A DNA stretch of 64,000 nucleotides from Trichostrongylus colubriformis (taxonomy: Eukaryota > Nematoda > Chromadorea > Rhabditida > Trichostrongylidae). Of the stretch, positions 55,401 through 64,000 are shown piece after piece; within the stretch, counting starts at the first letter, position 1; each line of letters begins with the position of its first letter. The stretch is taken from assembly GCA_963978905.1 (NCBI GenBank), contig OZ022259.1:16218068-16282067 (forward strand), read 5' to 3'. A program made the position numbers and the translations under genes. Under the pieces are notes generated by a model. The model did no database searches, was not told where the DNA came from, and worked only from the letters and a program-made list of their open reading frames with translations.

Positions 55401-56861
55401 ACCACCTTCGTCCTTGCACAGCTTCATACTGCGCATTTGTTCAGTGTCAATAAATGGGTAATCTACGGCTTCCACGACAACACAGGATCGGGTGAGGCTA
55501 CTTACGCCAGAAATCGCTTCGCCGCGTCGCACTCGCGGCGCCACCACTACGACTTGCGAATCGATTGCCCTTGGGAGCCCGGCAGAGCGAGGCTGCGTCA
55601 CCTCTGCGCTTCCACCCATGCCACAGTGCCTCGCTTGAAGGCTGCCATGCCCTGCCACTGGCACTCGCACCCGCCACGCCATTTTCTGGCGTAAGTAGGC
55701 TCACGCCATAGGATCCCGTGGGATACGTGAAATACGCAGATCACTGGGACGAGTAACAGCTCAAATGATTGAGAGCGCTTGCCAAATTCCGACAAAGCCC
55801 TGAAGACGAGGGTGTGTGTCCGGACACTTCGAATGGATCACCGGGCGATGCGAACTTGATCACGGTCCGGTGTAGGTATCTTGCTGGTCCAATTGAAAAA
55901 TGGAGGCGTTCTTGTGACAACTGATCTGATTCGAGTGTTCACGCTCACCACACTGCCAGCAGCTGCCCTATACTGACCCCAGCCTCTGATGCACATTTTT
56001 TTCAGATACGGCTTATGAAGGAGAGTACTATTTCCTCTACACCGACCCGTGGCGAGAAAGGGACATTATTTATTGCTTTGAGAGCGAGGCAATACCAGAG
56101 TCTCCGGATGAACGTATTTTCAATGGAAATCTCTTTGCCATTGATTTAACAAGTAAAGAGGTCAAAACACTGTCCTTGTGCTACATCGCCGTCTTTTAAC
56201 GTTCCATCCTTTCCAGATTCGCACTATTCAGCCAAAGTTCCCGTTTGCGCCAGCCATGGGAAAGGGGAATACCAAAGGAATCGTCCATGTGATGGGAGTT
56301 TTTCACAGACCAGGTCATCTCTGGGTGATCACCCAGAATACCAAACAGATAGCTACTTTGAGTGTGTGGAGGCTTGACAGTGATGGGTACGTCTTACTCA
56401 CACAATTGCATCTTCCACTCAACCTTGACGTTTTAAAGCTGGCACAAGATAACTACGGTAGACAACGATTTATACGAAGTCACAATGGATGTATGCGCCG
56501 ATGGTAGTGCCATGGTGGTGCTAGAGGATGAGATCAATGGAAATCCCATAATGCGTAATATTCGGTTTCGGTAAGTTTGGGCGTATCAGGATGCTCGGAG
56601 TAAGTTACGCGAGGCGGCAGTCTTTAACGCACTACTTAAGCACAACGGCACCAGCAAGACTCTTGCCACTAGCGCTAACCCAGAGCGAGTGTCCTGACAC
56701 CAAGCCACTTTAGCCTAAACGGCAGATGTATTACTCTCCATCCATTCAGAGGTGTCCCTAGCCTGTACTCGTTGGCACGTACCGCCGCTCTCAAACATCT
56801 TCCTGGATTTCGATCTAACTCATATTTCACTCAGTTGTTCTCAGAAAGATTATTTCGATGA
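52440..56861 (+). CDS. Unknown nematode protein, possible beta-propeller with C-terminal BC-box/SOCS-like segment
   Basis: Nine exons: 52440-52584, 52626-52866, 52910-53024, 53474-53586, 53683-53780, 56006-56160, 56217-56386, 56439-56570, 56750-56861 (TGA at 56859). All joins keep frame, giving about 400 residues from the first in-frame ATG (52518). No in-frame ATG precedes it after the upstream stop; the frame is nevertheless open from GTG 52440 and encodes a hydrophobic stretch (YGLLAAIILFIQS), so the true start is uncertain. The body has repeated short hydrophobic-polar strands (FTLLVCSRRGIRVTEL, LWVITQNTKQIATLSVWRL, MVVLEDE) compatible with a propeller, plus DPWRERDIIYCFE. The C-terminus VPSLYSLARTAALKHL resembles the BC box of SOCS-type Elongin-C binders, with Ala in place of the usual Cys. 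AATAAA lies at 56881, 20 bp after the stop. The function is inferred weakly; the exon structure is well supported. Confidence 0.7.
54091..54232. repeat. GC-rich hairpin repeat
   Basis: CGTTTGGCGCGGCCCCTTGG continuing to about 54130 pairs with an inverted copy at 54193-54232. The 62-bp loop is non-coding. It lies in the 2.2 kb intron of the plus-strand gene. Confidence 0.65.
54690..55130. repeat. Foldback repeat family A, copy
   Basis: The left arm starts GAAGGAATCGTGCACGGAAA and contains TTTGTTACCAAATTTTTTGT. The right arm ends with the inverted relative TCGTACACAATTCCTTTGAA. It is the best preserved pairing of this family in the window and lies in the same intron. Confidence 0.65.
55150..55400. 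repeat. Dispersed repeat family B, copy 3
   Basis: Shares GCATTCCAGTTCCATCCAAA, GCAAATCGGCCCACACAATG and GAGAGTGTGCGCGACCTGTC with copies at 17487-17725 and 31965-32205. Confidence 0.55.
55500..55680. repeat. Dispersed GC-rich repeat, copy 2
   Basis: Second clear copy of the segment at 2000-2190, same orientation. Flanked by CTTACGCCAGAAA (left) and a partial inverted copy TTTTCTGGCGTAAG (right), which may be short terminal inverted repeats (55499-55512 and 55681-55694). Confidence 0.6.
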
Positions 56862-57582
56862 ATCCATCAAATTGCACATTAATAAAGATTCAAGCTGATT
56901 CACGTCGATTATAAAAAAATAAATTCAGAATACCTAACGACAATAACAAGAACAGAGATCAACTCAAAGTTAATATCTCCTAAGATCTCGTTACGAGCAT
57001 ATTGAATGATACAAACAATAGAAGGATACCAGATGGTAATGGTCATTTGCAAAGCGACAAAGGAAGGGACTGGAGAAGTCGATTCTCTGGATAAACTTAC
57101 GCTTTTTTAGATATTAAACAATTTCCACCCACAGAAGCATAAAACGACCAGCTCACGACAGGAGGTGGTCTTTCGGCAGTGAAAAGAAGGACATATTTGT
57201 TCAGTGAGATTGCTCATCATGCACTCTCATCAACGCGGTAGATCACAGCACGATTGTCACATCGTCCGCACGGGAACGCCCGACTTAACTCTATTGCCGC
57301 CTGCGCTAAGCAGATTCTTTGGAAAAAAAAATTCATCATGACCCCATTCAGGAAATTATTGGGAAGTTTTTTTGGCAAAAGGAAAACCTTTCATCAGAGT
57401 CCCGGTTGCGTGCGTCCTGTGATTTACGTCTCATGCACATCAGTCTGGTACCTTTCCCTCGCAGTATAAAGCATAACAAATAATTAGAGATTATAACTAC
57501 TCGTCGGTGTAATTGGTTCCTAGTTTCTGACTATTCTTTCCTGAATAATTAGAAAAGACAGTCTAGAATTAACAATCGAGGG
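56862..57582. other. Convergent intergenic region
   Basis: Lies between the 3' ends of the plus-strand gene and the minus-strand GCNA gene. Apart from an AATAAA at 56881 belonging to the plus-strand gene, no feature was recognised. Confidence 0.5.
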
Positions 57583-60500
57583 TTAGTCATGTATAGAAAG
57601 GACACTCATATCAAGAGATTCTGGACACTCAGTGACGCTCATATCGAGAGGCTCCTTTAGAGCAGTATTCTTGGCACTATCGTTTAGCGAGGTCCTCTCC
57701 TTATAAAGCTGCGCCAAAATGCGCATTACCTAAACATCGATATGATACAGTAAGTCCATACGTCTTGAATGGCTTAAACTTACCTGGCCATGCTGAACAC
57801 CAGGACCTTTGTATTTCCCATAATTCTCTTTGACAAACTTAGCAAAAGGATTCAATTCGGATGAATCATCAGCAGCCGTTCCTTTCTTCGTTGTCCGCAC
57901 TTGAAGAGTGAAACGGCATTTACAGATGCCACATATTTTCTTATCAATATTCAGAGACTTTGAATGCCTTTTCACCCTGAAAAAAGAATGCTGACCACGC
58001 ATTTGAGTGACATAAATCTGATCACTACCACACTATTGCTTATCCATTGCATGATTATGGTGTGTAGATAAGATTTTGGGTCCGAAAAAGGAAAACATCA
58101 ATTATAACCCATGAGCGGTTCATCGATCGGGAACAAAACAGCCTATGTGATATGTACTCGCGCTCTACATAAAACATTAAGAGATATTTATTTTGTAGGT
58201 GACGGCGGCCGGATACATGGATAAAGACCAACAACCCCCTTCACTTGAATGGAAGCAGCAGATATAGATAATTATTTGCACGGTGTGTAGAATTACCTAC
58301 CCATGATGCAACATTTACGCGTTACTTTTTATTGCAATTCGCACACGCACGCTACAAATCCATGTTCAGAAAGACAACAGCAATTACGTAGAATTACTCA
58401 CTTCTGGCCACAGCCTCCGCACTCATAAATGAATTTGGCTTCGATATCGTAATCATGGCATCGTGCAATAACTGGTAAAGATGGAAATCGCTGCATACAC
58501 TGTGCCGCCCTGTAAAGCAATCCAATCTTACACTGAGGAATTTCGAATTGGCATTATTAAATCGATATTTTCGTATGTGTATTGAGGAACTCTTCCCTAT
58601 CTTCCAGAAAATGCGAGCGTACAAGATAAATTTCAGACAGAAACCAGCTACGCATATAGAAATAGTGGATCGTAGCCTTATTTAATAACAACGAGGGATA
58701 CGAACCAACAGGTTATTATTCACATCAGTTGACAAGCTCTTTGTAATGATCAGCATTGGGCAACAGACCATTCCCAAGAGACCCCGGAAAGAGGATTTCG
58801 AAAAAAAATTTATGTGAACTACTTCCATATGATTGAATACGGGTAAAGCTTGATGACATACTACGAAAAACTCTCGAAAACTTGTGTAAAAAGGGTTTGC
58901 AATTTCACCCCTGCCCTTTGCTGTCACGACGCTCATCTTGAGCGCTTGAATACTACTGCAGCACGCAGGGTGAAAGAACATTCATAACACTGCTAAGAAA
59001 ACAGCTGATAGATTTAAGGCGATTTGAGATTATCGCTTAGGTAGTACAGGGTGATACCTAGCTTGATTTGGGGCTCAGCAAACTAGGGCTTCCCTCATAG
59101 CTAACAGATGCAGTCTTACCGAAAAATATGAAGAGAATATAAATAAAAAGAATACATATTGGAAATGAAAACGATAGAAATTGCAAAGATTCACCACTTC
59201 TTCCACAATGGACCGTGTCCTTCCTTTCGTCGCCCATCAAGGATCCACACTGCAGCATGACATAATTCATGAATAAGGGTATCACGGACCCGATCTGAAA
59301 CGAGCGTTATCATCAATGTATCTCGCAAGAATTAGAGGAAGACTGACGGCAGAAGAGTCACTAACCAGGAGTACTGCACACTTTTGGTGAGAGCTCTACC
59401 CAGCTTGTACGATCCGACATATTTCGGCACATCCCAGCAGTTTTACATAGCCGGTTATTCCACTTCACAGGAAGGAACTCGGGTAACTGAATCGAACTTA
59501 ATCAGCTACCCAGCTGGGAGAAATGGGTTAGACGAACATTGTAATTACCCACCTCATACTTGAAACACTGCTTACGAAATATATCGAACAAGCGTGATGT
59601 GAGCTCCATTCGGAGCTTTTCATTCTTGATTCCTTTCCTCACATATATTTCGGCATCAGGATGCCGTTGCCCGGTGTAATTTGCCGACAGAGACATGAGA
59701 AAGTGCTCGTCCGCGTCCAATACCTGTTATAAGGAGTAAGACTGTGAAGATTTGTTTTCGAATTCGAAAACTATGGATAGACAAAATTGCATGAATAAAA
59801 CAAAGAAGAAGCATACAAACCTGCTTTTTCGCTTTGGAGAGCACGGAAGGGCTATTGAATGAATCTTTGATAGAACTGATCAGCTTTTGCTCTAAAATTT
59901 ATGACTAAAAAGAGAAATAACAAAATTAAACCGTGAATATTGAAAGCTCGCTCAACTTATTTGACTTCTACCCTGACCGTCGTCGTTGTCGCTCGGACTC
60001 CACGATTCATCACTCGATTCAACTTCAGAAATCGTAGCACTAGACACATCACTGTCGCTAACGATAAAACTAAAGATGTGTGAATTAGGAAGATAGGAGA
60101 GCTCAGACTCAGACTTGTGCAAAGTGTACGCTGTACAGAAGGAAAAATTGCAATAAGAAATCCCGCACCTGCTATCATTATGGCCACCATTTTTGCGATC
60201 CTCCTCCTTTTTCTTTGCGGAATCTTCACGAAGTTTCTTCAAATCTGTTAAAAACGGTTACTAACCATAAATCGCTGAACGAATCAGGGACAGGATAACT
60301 GATGTACCCACAGCTTTCAAAGTTGTCACTTGAACTGCTGTCGGTGTCATCAGATCGAGTCACTGCCCGTACAAACGATTTCTCTCTTCGGCTTTCCTGA
60401 ACAAGACTCGTTCTCCATAAAGAATTATTTTATTATTGTCTCGCAGAAGAGGGACGGATAGTGATAGAGGACATGCATAAAACTAGAAAACGAGAACGCG

Positions 60501-62260
60501 AGTCGGAAGTTAGGAAAATACAAGTCGCATCGGGAACCATACAAAACTATGTGGACTTATTCAGCACCAATATTTGCTCTTCAGAAAATGAGACTCCCAG
60601 CTTGTTGCTTCATAACCTGACACCCAGCCTATCACACACCAAAGGGGATAAGGACACCGTTGATTATATTAGTAAATTAGAACAGAACCTAGTGAACCAC
60701 TTTGGTTTTCGACGACCGAACAATATAATGTAACGGCTCCGTCCCGGTCACTTAAGCGTCTATAACAAAAATAACAAAACAGAAAAGACAACTGTCGAAC
60801 AAAAAAGTAACTGCACAAAGAAGTCACTGCGAAAATTCTTCACCCCTTTCCACTACTATCACATGCGCATTCTCACCTCTTTCACCTTCTCTGGAGTGTT
60901 GGAGGATGGTAATTGGATATCACCGTCTAAAGCACGACTCGGCGCAGTAGCACGATCCTCGAGTTCGCTCAGACTTTCCTCGCTACATAAAATACCTGCA
61001 AATGATCGAAGACGTCATCCGGTGCGCAAACTCGGTTGAGACAAAATCGAGGAACAGAGACGGTAACAAAACAAAATAGCGGAACCCACCCTTGCCAGCC
61101 CTCGTGGTGGTCCTGTTTGGCTTCTTCCGTTGGGTCATCTTTGCTCCACTCAAATCAACCTAAACACCACATTTAGAGATATCGAAGACTCAAATCGCCG
61201 CAAGAATTAGAACCTTGGCTTTTCGTTGCGGCAGGACTGTTTCCGCCGTGCTCGGAACAACTTCCTCTCCATATGAGAAATCGGACTCGGACTTTGACAA
61301 AAAGGATGCGTCATCTGTAAAAAATATGGCCCTAGCCATATATGTTAGCCTCAATGGCTCCAGTCATGCTCATATCGTTTCGAAACGCCGCCGTAATCGT
61401 GGATGGCTACAATTTCACAGCGACAAGAGCGTTGTCAACGTCACAGGTCAAGTGTCAGTCCAAGAGGCTTCAAGAGATTCACATGTCACAATAGCGATTT
61501 TTTAACATCAGAACAGATTCACATCTGAAAAACTTCATCTGAATCCAGCGCCCCCGTCAATAGCAACCTTCACACAATTTTCTTCAGCCTACTAAAGAAT
61601 TTTCAAACATAAGCTCCTCAGAGAATCGATAATTACGCAAAATGTTACGCAACACTACGACTAATAGCTTAACGTACTATGCGCGAAAAAAAACCTGAAA
61701 ATAATGAAAAGATTTTTTACCGGTGAGATATTCATCATCAGACATTGCGAAGCAATCATTGCCGCAACCTTCTTCTTCTGATTCCGCTTCACGACTAACT
61801 GCCTGAAAAGAGACTTTACAGAAAATCGGTCTTGCGACTAGTAATCTAAAGTATACGATAACGTGCGCGCTAAGTAGTTTATAACTTTGCAACCTAACAA
61901 AATCCCATCCGCGATAAATTCATCTTCTCAGAGTTGCGATAGACCACCAAGCCACTGTTTTGGTCTTACACAGCACGATTTCAAGGCACGGTTTTGAGCT
62001 CAATATTATTTCGAAGCCGTAGGTAGAATATAGTGAGCTTAAAACTCATATGCTATTGTGAAAGTGGTTTTTAGTGCAGCATCATGATGGGACACGAGCA
62101 CTATGTCATACCAGAACAAACTATTAACACCGAAGAAATCATCGCTGTCACTAGTTTCGATTGATAAACTAACTAGCAAAAACTAACTTCATCTACAAAC
62201 GATATCTCTCCTTCACGATCATCCGAGAGGAAGCTGCTCGACTGTACCGCACCTCGTTGG
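57583..62260 (-). CDS. gcna-1: GCNA-type SprT metalloprotease, 5' end not found
   Basis: Germ-cell nuclear acidic peptidase family, associated with DNA-protein crosslink handling in germ cells. Exons in transcript order: 62260-62188, 61802-61721, 61314-61214, 61159-61090, 60995-60877, 60396-60312, 60244-60169, 60069-59972, 59891-59821, 59723-59553, 59486-59366, 59294-59195, 58509-58402, 57976-57784, 57729-57583. They join in frame to 537 residues plus TAA. The first half is acidic and Ser-rich (AESEEEG, SSDESWSPSDNDD). The SprT part includes LTSRLFDIFRKQCF, FLPVKWNNRLCKTAGMCR, the zinc motif DTLIHELCHAAVW (HExxH) and GHGPLWKKW. A zinc ribbon follows (YECGGCGQK and ICGICKC). The tail LNPFAKFVKENYGKY then VMRILAQLYKERT is HMG-box-like, as in C. 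elegans GCNA-1. The first exon enters in phase 2, so at least one upstream exon is missing. Confidence 0.88.
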
Positions 62261-64000
62261 CTGCAATTAAGACACATCAAACTGGAACCACGGAATTGTG
62301 GAAAGTTCTTAAAGGACCAAAGACGAGCAAGAGTGTTCGCCTTTCCAACTGAGTCCGACTATATTTCATAAAATTCAGTGCGCGTTCAGCTTGGGGTGAG
62401 TTATAGTCGTGCATGACTGTCATTTACTTTTCGTCATCTGCACAACATTAGTAGGGACCACCGCACTAACTACTCTTGGCCCTAACTCTGTGACGCACTC
62501 ATTAAAAAAAATATGCACGCTTTTGAACAGTGACGTAAAACGAGTTATATTTGTGGTCAAGAAAATATCAATGAAGGTGAAGGGTCAATAAAACAATACT
62601 TTTTGTCAGGTGGGGTTCTAGAATTGCGAATTTTCGCACATCAAAATCAGTCTTGTCATTTACTTCACTTTTGTACTTACGGCGTAAACACGACATAGCT
62701 GGAGCCGGAAAACATTGAACGAAAAAGGAAAACAAAAAAACCATTGAAAGCGGTTTTCTGAGGGTTATAGTTACGACAATTAGCTGATTTTTATGCAGAA
62801 CTTCTTGATCTGCGATGTCGGACAAACATCGATCTCACAGTTCATTTACAGTCTATGCAGAATGGGATGAATTAGTATTCTCCCATGAGAATACTTACTG
62901 TTACTTCTAATACGAGCAGGGAGGAAGGATCTCTGGTGTGCGTGAATCAATTTTTAGCGTAAAATTTTTTTTCCATACTTTTCGTGATGGAGAACACTCC
63001 TCGGAGCTCCTTCTTAAAGGCTCATCCCATAAGTAGTCGTTTTTACAAACGGAAATCTTCCCTGTAGAATTACATGTTTTGCGGCATGTCATCAGTCATT
63101 CGAAAGAGGTTTTTCTGCTCTACAGGATGTTTAGTTTTTGAGTATGTTAGATGGGGCCGACACTCAGGCTGGCGAAGGGGTAGGTCCAGCCAACAAAAAA
63201 TGGCCAAACCGGCACTTAATCAAAACACTAGATTTCACTTTAGTAAAATCAACCAATCATGTGTTCCGTACTTAGCCCCAACATCTTCTGCAATTTCCAA
63301 TATTTGATTGATTAAGAAGTCGCGTTGCTTCTTTTCCAAATTCCATTTTCCGAACACTAAACCCTTGCTCAGCATTGCTTTATGAACAACTGGAAAGATT
63401 TTTTTCTGCCACATCAAATATGTTTCGTTTTTATCTGGCTATGATTCATATTGAATTTTAAAATTGTGTGATAGCGGCCCAGCTGACATTTGCGTAATTT
63501 ATCTTTTCAACGGAAACTCAAGAAGTTCGGTCAGTATTGTTTCCCAGTCCCTACTCATTACCTGCACTTGACGTTTCACTAGTATTTCAACTGCTGGTTG
63601 AGAAAATATTCTTGCATTGGTTCGAAGAAATTGCCGAAAATCACCGAGTTGTGGCGAAAAACTGGAAAAGAGCGACGTGACTGTTCAAGCAACCAATTGG
63701 TATAACTTGCAGAAGAGGTTGGGCTTAAGTACAGGACACATGATTGGTTGATTTTCCCAAAGTAAGGTATAGTGTTTTAATTGATTGCCAGTTTGTTCAA
63801 TTTTTGTTGACTAAAACAACCACTTCGCCACTCTGAAAATCGGCCCCATTATGATGCACACAGGTACGGAACATGTAATTTTGTAGAGCAGAAAAATCTC
63901 TTCCGAATGATAGATGAGCTACAAAAGCTTGCAATTATGATAGGAAAAATTTTCATTTGGAAAAACGACACTACTTATGGAATAATCCAATACCTCCTCA
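62261..64000. other. Right-edge region, nothing firmly assignable
   Basis: It should contain the missing 5' exon(s) of the GCNA gene; an ATG followed by CTTAC/GTAAG-type donor context near 62690 (minus strand, MSCLR then GTAAGT) is a weak candidate. One short minus-strand frame is listed separately. Confidence 0.35.
63235..63417 (-). CDS. Hypothetical exon-like frame, 60 residues
   Basis: The minus-strand frame has coding-like composition (GLVFGKWNLEKKQRDFLINQ, then EIAEDVGAKYGTHDW). It has no recognised domain and no clear splice sites on both sides. It could be an exon of a gene extending past the right edge, or a mobile-element remnant. Confidence 0.25.
   Translation of the reverse strand: MMWQKKIFPVVHKAMLSKGLVFGKWNLEKKQRDFLINQILEIAEDVGAKYGTHDWLILLK

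Noticed and set aside
56380..56470. Apparent frameshift in the plus-strand gene
   Set aside because: A 52-bp intron (56387-56438, GTACGT...TTTTAAAG) restores a continuous frame with correct phase on both sides, so no frameshift is needed.
60461..60733. 90-codon plus-strand frame inside a GCNA intron
   Set aside because: No family motif, no splice or promoter context, and it lies opposite a well-supported gene.
62090..62150. Acidic minus-strand segment (ETSDSDDFFG) as an additional GCNA exon
   Set aside because: It looks GCNA-like, but no acceptor/donor pair fits the phases of the flanking exons, which already join in phase without it.

Overview
The window is eukaryotic and reads as a nematode chromosome segment, probably clade V (strongylid-like). 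The reasons are short introns (many of 45-75 bp) with GTAAGT-type donors and TTTCAG acceptors, a secreted Kunitz/lustrin/EB multidomain gene of nematode type, and a dense load of MITEs, foldback elements and a Tc1-family transposon. The species assignment is inference. All gene models were built by hand from splice signals, reading phase and family motifs; no alignment or database search was run.

Layout. (1) 1.2-8.3 kb, minus strand: eight in-phase exons of an SLC1 (excitatory amino-acid) transporter, with the C-terminus off the left edge and the N-terminal exons not found; its introns hold a 0.9 kb TIR element, a decayed piggyBac-like element, a duplicated pseudo-exon and foldback repeats. 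(2) 8.3-13.9 kb: gene-poor, with a second copy of the 0.9 kb TIR element. (3) 13.9-35.3 kb, minus strand: one 30-exon gene coding for a predicted 1,271-residue secreted protein made of EB, lustrin-type and six Kunitz modules; every exon joins in frame. One 6.7 kb intron contains a 268-bp satellite and a DD34E Tc1-family element. (4) 35.6-52.15 kb, minus strand: the most striking feature, a head-to-tail array of 87 units of about 194 bp. Each unit carries a tRNA-Arg gene with anticodon UCG. Eighty copies are full length with an intact anticodon (about 61 identical by eye), six have lost the anticodon by the same 6-nt deletion, and one edge copy is degenerate. (5) 52.4-56.9 kb, plus strand: a nine-exon gene for a protein of about 400 residues, possibly propeller-like, ending in a BC-box/SOCS-like segment. 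(6) 57.6-62.3 kb, minus strand: a GCNA-type SprT metalloprotease gene with acidic N-terminal exons, an HExxH exon, a zinc ribbon and an HMG-like C-terminus. (7) 62.3-64 kb: nothing firmly assignable.

How the parts relate. The tRNA array fills the space between two divergently transcribed protein genes, and its last, decayed copy lies about 295 bp upstream of the Kunitz gene's start codon. The array shows higher-order duplication (blocks repeated at exact offsets of 5,762, 8,059 and 2,297 bp), which indicates recent expansion by unequal exchange or segmental duplication. Open reading frames in the array are translations of tRNA sequence and should not be annotated as proteins.
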